This document shows positions 13,150 to 27,050 of a stretch of 64,000 bases of DNA, one piece after another. The stretch is from NCBI GenBank assembly GCA_034509425.1, contig JAVTVJ010001391.1:192501-256500 (forward strand), in the 5' to 3' direction. The notes beneath the pieces were generated by a model. The model ran no database searches. It saw only the letters and a program-made list of their open reading frames with translations, and was not told the DNA's origin. The number at the start of each line of letters is the position of its first letter. Position 1 is the stretch's first letter. The translations under genes and the position numbers were made by a program. This DNA comes from Eopsaltria australis. Taxonomy: Eukaryota; Chordata; Aves; Passeriformes; Petroicidae.

Positions 13150-16100
13150 AATATCAAGCTGTAACATTTTAATTTCAAGTCAGATGAAAAGTGAAGTACA
13201 TTTTTTTCAGACTAGACAGTCTGACAAAATCAGCATGAGGGCATCTGGTCAAGATTGAGCTGGATTTTTTTCATGCTAGATAGAGTTGTAGACTATAAAA
13301 ATGATCTACTTATGTATTTTATAGACAGACAACATAAAAAGAACCCCTAATTTTGCAAAGATAGCTGGTAGCAGAGATGTAGATCACAAATATTGTTTCA
13401 AGCCCCACCTGCAAGACCCTCTTCTCTCTCATGGGAACAGCCTTTCATTTTGATACTTTTCTCCTAATTCAATTCCCAGAAATGAATAGATGGAAACAAC
13501 TAGGCTTATGAAATACATCATCGTGTTCATAAAACTCTGCTGTAGTTGCTGATGCCTGTCCTACTTGGAAGGAAGCAATGATAAATATCCACTTGCACTC
13601 TCATGCAAATAAGCTTTGGGTACCAGCACCACCTCAGAGACAGTCTGAATTCAGACAGATTTTCTGTTTCCTTTGAGTCTTATCTGAGCCAAATATTTTC
13701 ATTTTCTTACTGAGCTAAGCTAGCTAATCAGGTCTTCTCATCCCTTTGAGCTCTGTGGTTTCTAATTAGCATTATCCTTTTTCCAAGTGCTGTGGAGCTT
13801 TGGCTTCTTGGAAGAACTGCCTCATTCTGCCTTGAGATCCCAATGCTTGCGGATGGCAGTGCCCAGTCCCAAATATGGATACCTGGATAGATGTCAGATT
13901 TTTGTTGCTTTGAACCTAATCCATTTAGGCAACTGCTTTCAACTCTAGAATGGACACTACCCTGTTCTTTTTGGTTACGCAACCATTTATTCTCAATTTT
14001 TCTGTTTACCAAATGTTTCTTGCTGCCATATATAGCACTGATAAAAACCAAGAAAACGGAGGGGGGTGAAAGTTTCATGGTAGAAGTAAAGGATGCTAAG
14101 AGCTTGTTAAACATTCTATCAGGCCTTCATTTTAAGATTTTCCATTAATTGCTTTGTCATCAAAATGCTTAGGGAGACCCTAATGATCTCAAAGGATTCA
14201 GCTGGACCACCCAGAGCTGCAAATAGGAAAAGAAGCCTCAAGGGCCTCTTTTAGGATTAAACTTACTCCCACTCTAACATCTTGAAAATATCCTATGAGG
14301 GGCCTTCCCACTATCATCAAGTAATGAAAACCTTTCTTTGTACTTACCCAATCACTTTAGCTCCACTGTGCAGCCTGAAAGCCAGACCGGAAGAAAATAT
14401 TCACCTGTAAATTGGCGTGACAGAAGTGTTATGTCATAGCAGTAAGGCCATTGGAAAACACATCTTAAACGTTTCTGTATGCTGGTGAAATCTAGTTAAT
14501 ATGCTACCTGCCTATAGAATGAGCGTTTTTTTTTGTGTCCTACATCATGAAGAAACATTCTGTGTCTGTCAGGGACTAATTTAATGAAGTTGCTACTGAT
14601 GGCCTTTCCATGCATCTTGCAGTAATAAAGCTTCCCACTCAACAGGAATATCCAGTCTTAAAACTTCTACAAATGAAAAGGGCAGGACTAATTTAGTGAC
14701 TTAAACTCAGTAGGAGAAAGGGGAAATTATCTCACAAAGTAAAAAATAAGGCAGGCAGGGAGCTGGGGAATTGGCAGTAGAAATTATGTGTGCCTGGATA
14801 TAACAATAAAAGAAAGAAATTAAACCACATTATGGCCATCAAAATAAGTAGCCACATGGATTATATATATAAAGCCAGTAAAAGACCAGATTTTTGAGAA
14901 AGAGAATTCTGTTTTCCATCATAATTCAAATTAAGTGAAATATATTTGTTCTGATATTTCTATAATAAGGTAGCCATTTGTCTGAAAACATGTACATAAG
15001 GGAAATATAAAGAAGTAATATAATGGATACATTATTTTAAAGTTATGGTCAATAAACCACTGAGAAATCTTCCCCCAACAGTGGAGTAGAATTGAATATG
15101 ACAAAACCATTTTGAACTGCCTGATGCTGGAATTGAGGCTGTGTCAATCATCAGGCATATGGTCTATTAGTTATTTTTCATGTGCATCTGATTGTCCATA
15201 GAATTGAAAACCTGCTATGTACTCTTCTGTTACTGAATATGTGTAAAAAGCTGAAAATGCAGGGCAAAGAGATGTTTACATGGCAAGGCCATAGATTGCA
15301 TGAAGGGTAAACATTTTCATTACTATCTGCTGTCCATTATATTTTACAGCAACCATTAACCTGGACAGTTCCACTTGCTTTGGCCTGTTGAGACTGCACA
15401 AGACCATAATAGTTTCTTCTTGTTATAAGAGCAAGAACTTTCAATGACGTGTTTTGGAGATGCTCACATTAAAACAAGTCTTCTTTATGAAGCACTGGAA
15501 CTGTACATTTTTATGAGGTGAAAGTTTCCACTGATTGCAATTTTTAGAGACTCAGAGAAGATCATTTCACCCCACAAGAGAATATTTGAATGTAAGAAGG
15601 CTCCTTCACATAGAGGGACAAATTTTGAAGTATAAAAAGGCCATAATTTTGCCCTACATTTTAAATCCTTCTGTAACCCACAGGCAGAGTATCAGCTGTA
15701 CAAGAAATGAAGTGTTACATGCAGAGACACTGACAACGTATGGTCACAGTGTAGTCTTAGATGACCTTGTGTTTTAGTACTCCCTTTTTGATTCCTCATA
15801 TATCATGAAGTAGATTTCCCTATAAATATGTGAAACAGGTTAAATTCTCATTAAAGGCCAAATCAGCCACACGCATAATAGCATTTTTCAATTAAAAGGG
15901 AGACTTAGCAAACTAATTGACAGGACAAAGCTTTTAAAGCCTACATACAATCTCTTAGCACATCTAGGAAGATTATGGTTTAATGTACAACTCTTTGGCT
16001 TTTCTGAAATATCTTCAGTGTCTTGCCGAAACCTTCCCGCCTCCTGCACCTGGACTGGAGCTCATTGTGCTTTAAGGAGGGTTATTTTGGCTTGAAGAGA

Positions 16101-19100
16101 AGAGGACTTTCATGACTTCAAACATGGACATTAGATCAAGTTTTTATCTTCTCACATAATCCTGTCTTTGATGTCACCAGGCTGGGGCCTCTCAGAATAG
16201 AAAGAGAAAGCTGTGAAAAGGGGCCCATTTAATTTATACATTTAAGTGCTGCTGTTCTAATTCACCAGAGTAGCATTCTCATTGTTTTCTGCTTTGCATC
16301 CTAAAGGCAGGCTTACACCAGGCAATTATGAATGGCTCTTCTGAACAAATAATTGAAATTCTCTAGTTGTGGGATATGGTTAAACAATGTCAGGATTGGA
16401 GATGAGAGGTCAAATATATTCCCATTGGCACTACTGAAGTTACAAGCTATTCTTTTCACTTGCCTTGAAGGATGAGTATTTGTAATCATTTGTTTTAACA
16501 GCAGCTAATCAGGTAAGCTGCATGATGCAAAGAGCAAACATGAAAATTATATTTTGCATTTGCCTTCAATCCAAAACAGTTGCCTTGAGCTGAAGTAATA
16601 AATCCTGAGAAGGTGGTACGGAAGAATGCTTTGCAGCATGAAGACTATCTGATGAGAATTAAGTTGGTAAAGATATACAACATTTACAAAACCCTCCTCT
16701 TGAAACTGCAGTAAGGACAGAGCTGTAAAAATAGCAATTGATTTTATGTGCAAACATCTCTGCTGAATAATTCCACCAAGTTATTGGTGGAGCAATGGCT
16801 CTGTAATTGAATATCTTTCCTTTACCCAAAAAAGAAATTGAAACACCTGAGGGATTAAGACTTAATTTCTGCATAGTTTACCTTGCAAAGCCAATAATTT
16901 AGTCTTTCACAAAACAACTAGCCCCCAATTATCCACAAAGAAATTACCCACATTATTTTCCAGTGAATTTTGTAATGTAGGAATTTTGTGCCAAAGTTGA
17001 TCAAAACAGTAGAATTTTGTACATAATCTAATGAAATCAAAACTCTGTTTGTGTGTGTGCATGTGGACAATGGAATTGTACTGCAGAAACACAAATCATG
17101 AGATAAAACACCTTATCAAGATGAAAGCTGAACAGACAGGTCTTTTTGTTTCATGGATTCACTAGAAGAAAAACAGGATAATCCAAAAGTAAAATACATG
17201 TACCTTCTTGATTCAGAGATATTTATGCATAGCGATCATTACCATGAACCAAAATCAGAACAATTTTTCTTCCACTTTCACAAAAATACAACAGACAGGA
17301 TAAAATGAACTTACTGCTTGTTGCCTTACCTAAGGCATTATGCCTATTTCACAAAGTACACTTGGTCCAAAGCAAAGTACTGCTAATTCAAGCCATTCAA
17401 AACTCAAAACCCCTGTCTCTCTCACAACCCCCAAATCTTTTTCTTTGCCTTTTGACAGTATGAACTGTCAAAGTTCAGTCCATCTTTATAACAACAGAAC
17501 TTAAACTTATTTCTCTTTAAAACAGAATCTGATAAGGATCATATTTATAATATCAGTAATCTGAGAGAACAGAGTTCATAAACGTACCCATTACAATTAT
17601 TGGAATTTTATACTACTGCTCCTACTGCCACTTCTCACATTGCAGTCTCAAAACTCTATTTTAATTGTGTTTAAAAATCATGACAAAAGCTCCACACAGA
17701 CAGTTAATTAGTTCGAAGCAGAAAACCTTAGTTTTTCATATAACTCTTCTTTTCTTCCATGCTTGACATCTATTTTATATCACCAGTACAAATAAATGTT
17801 ATCTATAGACTCTCATCCATTACACAATTACACATTATTTCCCATTTTACAGTGCCTTTTATAGCTATTAAAGTTTATTTCAAGAGACATGTTCTTTATT
17901 TCTTTTTCTGCTTTCTAGTGTGAGGTTAACATGAGTTATACTCTAATTTATGTTTATTAGTGGGTTATGATTCTGACTGCATCTCCATGAGAAACATTAC
18001 TGACTTCCACAACTACCTTTCTGATGATCATAAAACAAATATTGAAAAATGAGGAAAGCCTGAAAAAATCCCAATCCCCACAATCAAACCAAAAGAACCC
18101 CCAACCCCCTCAAAAAAACCTGCAAAAAAAAACCTGTCTAAAATTGAGGAATGGCTGTCTAAATACAACCTAGATTATATGCTGTGTCACTTTCTGTAAT
18201 TTTTTTTACTGCTGTGGTTTTAGATGTAAAAAATTATATTGGAGTACTGTCCCCTCTGTGCCAGTCTACACCATTGATTCTGAGACTTTTGGAACAGAAG
18301 GTTAAAAAAATTCCCTACAATAGTCAGAATAAATAAAACTCTGGGCAAAGGCTGCTGCTCTTATTGACATGAGCTCCACTGACTTCACCAGGAGTTGGAT
18401 CAGACTCCTGTTTTGGTGAAAAAGTACAGACCTGCCAGTTCTACATGCAGAATTGCCCATATGTTCTGCATTTCTGCCCTACAGTCACAACTGCCTAGGG
18501 ATTGACCATATTTAAGTAGATGAACTACTCAGAATAAGGAGTAGAACTATCCCTTCTCAGTAGGTATAGGAAAACACTAGCATCAGCATTGTACTAGTTC
18601 ATTAGACTATCCAACATCATATTAAGAAAACATTTATATATGTTATATATATTTATAGAGATACGGTTTATTTAATTGTAATTTATGTGATTTCATGAGA
18701 CAATTTGATCAAATAGTAGAATCAGAATTTCTGCAGGTACTGTAAAACTGCAATACCTGTGCTGCTAGTGGCTGGGGACTACTTCAGAGTGGTCCAAAGT
18801 CTGTCACACATGGATGGCAGTTCAGGGAATGGAAGACTGCATGGCAGACAACTTCCTGTCTGCTGAGTTTTCCTCTGAGTAGAGCAGCAAAACTGGGAAC
18901 TGCTAGTGCCTCCACAGACGGCCTCCCTTCCCTCTTAATGGGTGAAACTGTCACTTTTTTTCTTGGCCTCAACGAGGTTGTTTGTTTCTGTCACATGCCC
19001 TGGCTGCTAGGAGATGTTGTTAACAATATAACCCAGTTTGGAAATCTTTTGTCTAGTGGGAAAGAGGTTTTGGGCTACAGTTTCTATGCACATAAATAAA

Positions 19101-20792
19101 AGGAGAAAAGTCCTTAAAGATGGGAAGTGTTAGGACTGAGCACTTTGCTGTGTCTCTTCATCTGGCTGGCCTAATTCCTAGCCAACAACAGAATTTTAGT
19201 CACCTAGGGAACATCTTAGGGCTATATGTAGTAGGGGACAGCTAACTAATAGCATATTCCACGAAGAAGAGACATTGCCTTAAACAGGAATCAAGCTGTG
19301 TCTTGTGCAGCCCGAGTGAATGCTGTGTCATGGAGCTACTGGAAACCAGTTTGCACACCACATCCAGCCACAGAATAAAGAAATGGAGTTTGACATTCAG
19401 TCAACACTGGCTATGTTAGGTATCTTACTGAAGGACTTTGATGCATCCCATTATAAAGCATTCTGTGGGATTCCAGACAGCTAAATCGAGTGCTCTGGAT
19501 TCTGCCACCTGATCCAGGCATGCACAGTTTCCTGTGAAGCTAATCCTACCTATGTATATTTAAATAATACTGAAATACTTATGCCTTGTCATACTTCACT
19601 CCATGCTCTTTTTCTTTCACCATACACAGAGATAAATAAAAGAGATGTAGAGATAAGTCATAATACTAGTAAATATTGAGCAGAAAATCAGTAGTCCTAT
19701 TTGGGTGAGGACTGAAAAGTTAGGCTGCAGTTATCCAGTCATATTTTTCTCACTTTGCACTATTTATTTATGACATGAAAAATCACCTACATTCAAGTAT
19801 GAGTATACCAGTGGAGCATACAGGAATTATCGCTTTCAACAGTTCTGCCAATACAACAACACTCACCTCTGCAGCTGTAGCTGCTGGAACTTCCTTTTAG
19901 ACTCATTTATTTCTGTCTTTCTATACAGAGTATGTCAGTACTAGATCAGTAAGGGAAGTCTAGACTTTTCAGAATGTTGATTCATGATCTTTTAAAGACA
20001 TTTACTTGAGGAGAAAATATGGTATACAGTGTCATTAATGAACCTGAATGCAGATCTTTCCTTAGATGGCAGCTCATGCCTGTCTTACAGTTATAAGGAC
20101 TAGAGTAAATGTTGTCAGGGAAGAATTTGACCCTATGAAATTATTTCTTTCTGACTTGCAATTACCCTTAGGAGTGTATATTTTTGAACTGTCCATTACT
20201 TACATTAGAGTCAGAATTTTTTATGTAAGTTATTATAAAGGAGAGATCATACATCTTAAAAACAAAATAGAGGTGCGTGCACTAATGATGTTTGTTTATC
20301 TTTCAAAAATGCTTCTTAGCATAATGTTCATCATATTTCCATAAAAGCAGAGTAGTGATGATGTGATTAGATAGTTTAGTTACTTTGTCATTAAAATGAT
20401 TCTATGAATAGGATGAATAATGACAACTGGATACCTGAGATAGCCTTGATCTGAAGAGTCTGTTACCTATTTACAGAGACCAGAATGGGAATAAGAACAG
20501 ATAAATTGAATAGCATTCATACACATAAAGGAATATCTATATAATTATTTAAAAGCATAAAATTAAAACAGATTAAAAACTGCCATAAACCAAATTTGCC
20601 AAAGTAAATTTTAAAGGTAACCTGAATGTGGGTAAGGTAGAGTTTTCATAGGCAGGGAGATATACTTGTGACTAGGAAGAATTGGGAAGTTGAAATCCAA
20701 TTAATATCTGTGCATGTGAGCATTGGTAGAGTGGAAACAAATGGGAAAAGTGTAAACAAAGAAAGGTTTGAGATTTGAGATAATGGGAGGAC

Positions 20793-21086
20793 AAAGAGGG
20801 AAAGAAGGAGAGAAGGAAAGAAGGAAAGAAAGAAGGAAAGAAAGAAGGAAAGAAAGAGGGAAAGACAGAGGGAAAGAGGGAAAGAGGGAAGGAGAAAGAA
20901 AGAGAAAAAGAGAGAGAAAGAAAGAAAGGGAGAAAGAAAGGGAGAAAGGGAGAAAGGGAGAAAGGGAGAAAGGGAGAAAGGGAGAAAGAAAGAAAGAAAG
21001 GGAGAAAGAAAGGGAGAAAGAAAGAAAGGGAGAAAGAAAGAAAGGGAGAAAGAAAGAAAGGGAGAAAGGGAGAAAGGGAGAAAGGG

Positions 21087-21137
<51 letters not shown>
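20793..21137 (+). repeat. 345-bp polypurine microsatellite, (GAAA)n/(GGGAGAAA)n
   Basis: The + strand is purine-only from 20793 to 21137 except for one C at 20866, leaving 271 uninterrupted purines (20867-21137). Internal structure is AAGGAAAG-type units on the left, GGGAGAAA octamers in the centre and a nearly pure (GAAA)n block at the right end (about 21089-21137). The long Lys/Glu/Arg-rich frame on + and the Ser/Phe/Leu-rich frames on - are low-complexity artefacts. Homopurine tracts with mirror symmetry like this can adopt triplex (H-DNA) structures and are length-variable. Confidence 0.95.
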
Positions 21138-24039
21138 CAGACTTTGAAAATACTGAGTGTGAGAGAACGACATGACCTGGAAAGGAGTTTCAAAGTCAAC
21201 AATAAAACACAGAAACCATGGGTCAAAGCCATGTTGCCCCCATGGGATTCACTGCTGGGACAGTCACAGGAGTATAATCAAGCCCTCAGCAGACTTAGAT
21301 TAGTACCCATTTTAAGTAAGACGACATCATAAATATGATAGAGGGTGCTTTTCAAAAGGGCAGACTCATGAAGTCAGTAGTGGAGACTGCTGAAAGATAT
21401 AATGTTCATGTACATCACATGCTTTTAAACATATGACCCCAAATACCCATGGGAGGTAATAATTAAAATGTCATCTTTCAAGTCTTTCACTCATACAGAC
21501 TACTTCAATTTCAAAGATTTATACATTGATGAGATACCCATGTTTCTAGTTAGAGTTGGGATCTGAAGTGGAACAAGATGGTTTTCAAATGGTCTGGAAA
21601 ATTAAAATTCTTTACTTTTAGGAAAAAAACCCACACAATAGAGAATAATTTGAAGGACTTCAGAATGTTTTGGTCCCAAACACAGTTGAGACAAGTTGAA
21701 CTGAACTCATAACATTTTGTTGTTGAAGAGCACATCACAAAACCAATAAAGCACAGTATAAATACCTGTGACTAGAAAATTTTCCCAATGTAGGTACATT
21801 TAGGTAAAGTAATTTTCAGTTAGACAGGTCAAGTCCCTATTATCAAATACTGATATTAAAAGGGCATTCTAGTTAAAGAGATTGTGCAGTATCGATTCAC
21901 TATTTTCATTTTGATAACATCTTAAGAATTATCAGAAGTTACATGAAAAAGAAGTTGCAGATCCCAATTCCCCTTACAATTAAAATCTGGCTCTTATAAG
22001 GGTTCTAGAAGACTGCATTTTTACCTCCATATTACTATTGGCTTTTGTGAATACATATGAGAACTAGGTGAAAATTTTTCAGTTTTTTGTTTCAAAATCA
22101 TCCGATATGTTGATTTTTGTAGGAATGGCAAAACAATTTGTTTTGAAACTGCAAGAGAAAACAAAGTTTTGTATGAGCAATGGAAGCACTGAAGCTGGAG
22201 CACAACAGAGTTGCTTCCTACATTCTCTAGAGCCCATGACTCATATGCGCACTAAATTTTTCTTTCAGTTACCACAAACAATCCAGTTATTTCAGTTTCA
22301 TGTTTAATGATGTCAAAGAAATTTCATTATTTTGAGACCTATGATTGAGGCTTGAAGAGAAGAGGAATTACAGATGGAGAGTCTGACAACATATTTTTTA
22401 AGGTATTTTGTGAAAGAAACTAAAGAATAAAATGATAATATTAATGTAACCAGTACCACACAGCCAAAGACAGTATGGGAACTATTTCAGATTGAACTAT
22501 TGGCTCATCAGTGGATGAGACTTTATTGATTCCATATATGGTCAAATACTGGAAATTGTGGGCCAGTTATTACTGACAGGCCCTTAGAAACACAAACTAA
22601 TTAAAATACATTCCCCATTCATCAATTCATGGACACACACACAGAGAAAAAAAACCCCACAGAACTGACAGATTAAACCTTAATTACAGCTGAAGTACAA
22701 TTTGCACTGATGTTTATGAGTTCTTTGGCTAAATAAAATCAATTTAAATTAGGCAGTCTAGTAAGTCTTACTTGGAGTAAATCTTAGAGACTAAGAGTAG
22801 ATTATCTTTATTTAAAGTGATAATAAATAGTAGCTACTGCATTTGAAAAAGGGTAATAAAATTGTTGAGACATTTCATGTTGAACATAGGATTCTGCTTC
22901 TAAGAACAAGAGATTGTGTAACATACCGTGAATAAATACATTTTTAAAAATATTGAAAGATTGACATTAGTTCTTATAAAAACTGATAAATATGAATGTG
23001 AAAATGAATAAAATATAAGGTCATCAGCAGCTTACCCTATTTTATGAACTTTGATCATGTAATAGGTTTTGCATTTGTTTCTCAGATCTGAATGGAGATG
23101 GAATTCAAGATAAGTTATTAATCATAATTAAACTGACTATAACAGGTCTATGCCAGCAAATTCTTAACGACAACAAAGAATGCTTAGCCATAATGAACTG
23201 CTTCATTCATTAATTTCCTCATTAAGAGGACCTCCACTTAATAAGTTCAGTAAAAACTTGATATAATATTGTATTTGTATTCTCTTTTTTATCAATTTCC
23301 ACTTCAGTGGTATATTATTTGGAAAATGAAATAAATAATTTAAAACATGTAATTGCTTGTATATATTCATATAGTAATTCCCTAAACAATGTTGTGTTTA
23401 TAAGTTGTCAGTGTGCATATTAATTTGTCATACCCACCAATCTCATGTTCATTTATTTACTACTATTCATTGAGAAACAGATTAAAAAGGACATGCTGCC
23501 CCTTCTTTGAAAGTTTTAATAAGGCCAAGTAGGCCAAACAGTATATTCCAATTGAATCCTGCTGATTGCCAGGACTTGAAAATTACTCATTACTGTTCTC
23601 CGTGGTTTAATATGTTTGTATGCATGATTATTTATGAATACACATTAAGTGACATATAAAATAACACTCTCTCATTTGGATATTAAAATGTATTACATTA
23701 ATTACAAATGTATATCAGTATGTACAGGCTCACTGGAACTTGTTGAATACCATTAATTAACGGAAATGTGTGTCATATTGATAAAAACTGGTGATGGCCC
23801 TGTGCAGAATAAACAAAGAATTAACAAAAAAGACATCTTCCTTTTCCTTGTTCTTCTCCTCTTCCCTCCTTCCTACCACCAGGAGGGGTTACCACCAGGC
23901 CCTCATAAGTACCTATATGACTACTACTCAGACAATTTAGTAGCTAAGGTTCTGTTTTCCAAAAAAATAGTGGCACATGCACACATTGCACGTAGGCAAG
24001 GAAAAAAGCATATTGTACCCACCTTCCCCAAAAACCACC
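21138..24039. other. AT-rich intergenic DNA
   Basis: Nothing identifiable. Very AT-rich, especially 22.6-23.8 kb, with short, compositionally driven open frames and no recognisable repeat family or exon. Confidence 0.4.
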
Positions 24040-25100
24040 AGAATCAAAGAATCATTAAGGCAGAAAAGGACTTCTTGGGATCATCTCATGGAACCTACTG
24101 CTCAACTAGTGTTACCAAGAGATGGTTGTCCAGGACTGAGGCCAGCTGGGTTTCGAGTATCTTCAGAGAAGACTCCACAGCCTCTCAGGGCAATCTCTGC
24201 TGGTATTTGGCCATCCTCACAATACAAAAATTTTTTCATGCTCAGAAAAAATGTCATGTTTTTTTAATTTGTGCCTATACTTTTGTTTTGTCATTGGCAC
24301 CAGTAAAAGGAGCCTAGCTCCTTCTTTTTCATTCTCATCCATATGTATTTTACACACGTGTTTAAGATCTCCCTGAGCCAATCTCTCCAGGCTGGTCAGT
24401 TCTAGCTCTCTCAGTCTCTCCTCACAAAAAAGATGCTCCAGCCTCTTTATCATCTTCTAGACCCTGCACCAGGCTTACTCCAGTATGTTTGTATCTCTTC
24501 TTTACTGGGGAGCCCAGCATTGCACCCAGAACTCCAGATGTACCTCACCACTGCTGATCACCTCACTCAATCTGCTGACAACAGTCAGAATATTGCAGCT
24601 CCAGAGGCTGTTTCATCATCTCCAACACAGTGTCCAATGTCCCCCAGGTCTTTTCCTGCAGATACTCTGCAGCTGAACAGCTTCCGGAATGTCCTGGCAC
24701 ATCTCTGCCAAGAGAAAAATCTTTCTATTACCTCCTTTTGCTCATCATGAGATGCATGGCAAAGTCCCTCTGATGTTTATGCTAAGCCTCCAAGTTTTGC
24801 CTCCTCTGCAAACTTGCTCAGTGCACTCTGTCTCAATGTCCAGGCCATGAATAACATGTCAAACAGTACTGGCCGCAGTATTTTCCACAGAGTAAACCAC
24901 TAGTGATCTTTAGGGCCTAGCCATTCACCCTGTTTTTAATTGCTCTCACTCCACTTCACTAGCTGGTATTTTGCCAGCTTACAAGGATGCTACAAGAGAT
25001 GGTGCCAAATGCCTTTCTGAAGTTGATGTAAGTAACCTTCACTGCTCTTCCTTTGTCCACCAAGGTAGTCACCTCATTGCAGGAGGATTTTAGGTTTCAC
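24040..25100 (-). mobile_element. CR1 LINE fragment, 3' part
   Basis: The left edge reads AGAATCAAAGAATCATTAAGG, the reverse complement of a CR1-type octamer tail, which puts the element's 3' end at 24040 and the element on the - strand. Further in are other CR1 landmarks read in antisense: the TCTCTCCAGGCTGG area near 24.39 kb, GATGCTCCAGCCTCT near 24.43 kb, and the CTGATCACCTC and CCAGGCCATGAATAACATGTC areas. The segment with ATGCCTTTCTGAAGTTGATG near 25.01 kb corresponds to coding sequence of ORF2. It is diverged, with internal indels, and 5'-truncated at about 25.1 kb. It cannot be active. Confidence 0.75.
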
Positions 25101-27050
25101 CGGATGTTGAAAGGGTAGCCAAGAAATGAGATAACTCTCTGCTTCGTTTACCACTGGTAGCAGAAAAAAACTGATAACAAAAAAATGGTGTTATTGTGAT
25201 CCTTGGAAATGTCTTTTGTTTACAATTTCTGTGTCTAAGCCTAGGGAAGAAGAGTCAAGGATTTAACTGCAAAACTGTGTAACTTAAATGATGTTCTTCA
25301 AAAATAAGATGATGTGCAACAGATTCTCTCTGTCAATATAAAATCCTAGGCCTAATTCCATATGCTCATGGAAATATGATTCTAGAGTACCGTGGAATGT
25401 GAAGAAAATTTATCTCCTGGACCCATTCAAGACCTTCATGACCAGCTGTCTTGCTGATGAACCATTAATTAGTAAAAGGTCTAACTGCATTTTGTTTATT
25501 TGGCCAAAAATCCCACTGCTGGGAAGGAAGCATTTCTGGCAACTGAAGAGGAAGGTGGTGTACACCTAGGAGCTGTCTGAGAGTGGAAAATGCTATAAAG
25601 CAGTTTATACTATAAAGTAGTTTATGGAGTTAAAAGAAAAATATATGACACTGACATTTGAATCTGAAATGCCTTTATGCTTTTCAATGCTTTATTAAAT
25701 GCTTTATGACTATATAAATACATACAAGCAATTATATATTTAGAATTCTTTATTTCATTTTCCAAATAATGTATCACTGAAGTGGAAATAGATAAAAAAG
25801 AGAATTCAAAATACTAATTATTACACTGTGCTTGTGAAGAGCGAAGCGAAGGACTGTCTACCCAGTACAAACTGATGAATGAACCTTAATGCAGCCAGTT
25901 ACATAATACTTTACAGAATTCAGGAATAGGCTTATATGATAATTGTGTATGAAAGTCCTTATGTCCCGTACTAAGCAACTCTTTCCTGCATTTCTTTTTA
26001 AGAATCGTAGGACATGAAACAAATAAGAGTAACAATGTTTATGAAGCAAAGTTTTCTATGAAAGGAAGACTAAGTCTCAAAATTCGACCTTTGCAGAAAC
26101 TACTGGGTTTGTTGCCCTGAAGATAAATTACCAGTCTTAACTGCTTGTACAAGAACATATTTGACTGGGATTCCTACTCAAATTCTTAATTACTTTCACG
26201 TACCTGAAAAGAAGAATCTAGCAAACAGATTCTACCATCTTTAACAGACAACTACTCACAACTGCCTCAGATAAAAAATAATATTGTCCTGCAGTTATAA
26301 ATAAAAACACACAGATTATAAATATTTCGTGTTTTCTCTCTAAATTGGAGGTCACTGTAAAAAGATGTTAAGATAATAAATCTACCGAATAAATATATTC
26401 TCCTGGCACTCAGCAGGGGCTGGCTTGGGCTCATTTGTCTCCAGTTCATTATCTTGTCTGCATTATTCAGTAGTCTGGTTCATGCTCAATGGGCTTCAAA
26501 CAACTTTCAACAGCTGAAGTCTTCTTCAGTTTTGACTTATTCTCTCACTTAGTAAAATAAATTTGAAAGTTGCTCAAATTGCTATGGTGAGTTAATGTCA
26601 TTAATGCTGTAATTGAGTATTACTTATTTATGTGGCACTGTGAATGTTCAACTTGGAATTAACCAATATACATGGCAAATTTCCAAAGTTTCCATTGAAG
26701 CATTGTTAGATGCAGTTTCATAGATGAATAACAGTTCTTAATTCAAAAGACTTACGCTGCATCCTTTACACACATGCATAACTGTTGTTATTTTAAAATT
26801 ATAAAACATTCTTATTTTATATACAAAGATATAAATCTCATTTATATATCTTATTTTATATACAAATCCTATTTTATATACAAAGATAAACAAAACATGT
26901 TGAAATAAAACTCTGAACAATTAAATATTTGTTTGCATATGTTTATAATTTATTGACATGGAGGAGTGTTTAAAATCCACAGAATTATGTATTCCTAAAA
27001 CATGACTCAAACATATTTTGATCTAAGGGTGCCAAAGATATTTTTAATAC
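25101..27050. other. AT-rich intergenic DNA
   Basis: No gene or known repeat was recognised. Three near-identical copies of a 16-base AT-rich unit (core TATTTTATATACAAA) lie at 26812-26827, 26851-26866 and 26869-26884. Confidence 0.4.

Larger units (their letters stand above)
6116..20792. other. Transposon-poor AT-rich intergenic region
   Basis: About 14.7 kb without a supportable gene. Open frames are short (under 130 codons), many begin at non-ATG codons, and none resembles a known protein. I could not recognise any CR1 or LTR sequence, unlike the 24-43 kb region. The visible structures are the 54-bp tandem duplication near 6.83 kb, a short CTG run at about 7199-7216, the A-rich/(CAAA)n stretch near 13.1 kb and A/C-rich sequence near 18.06-18.14 kb. 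Low repeat density beside a developmental regulator is compatible with conserved non-coding elements, which I cannot test here. Confidence 0.45.

Noticed and set aside
20646..21232. Open frames of 135-186 codons across the purine tract
   Set aside because: Low-complexity Lys/Glu/Arg or Ser/Phe/Leu/Pro translations of a microsatellite; not genes.
23766..24317. 183-codon open frame spanning 23.77-24.32 kb
   Set aside because: Its second half runs antisense through the CR1 tail region and the first half is unique AT-rich DNA; no domain or homology recognised.
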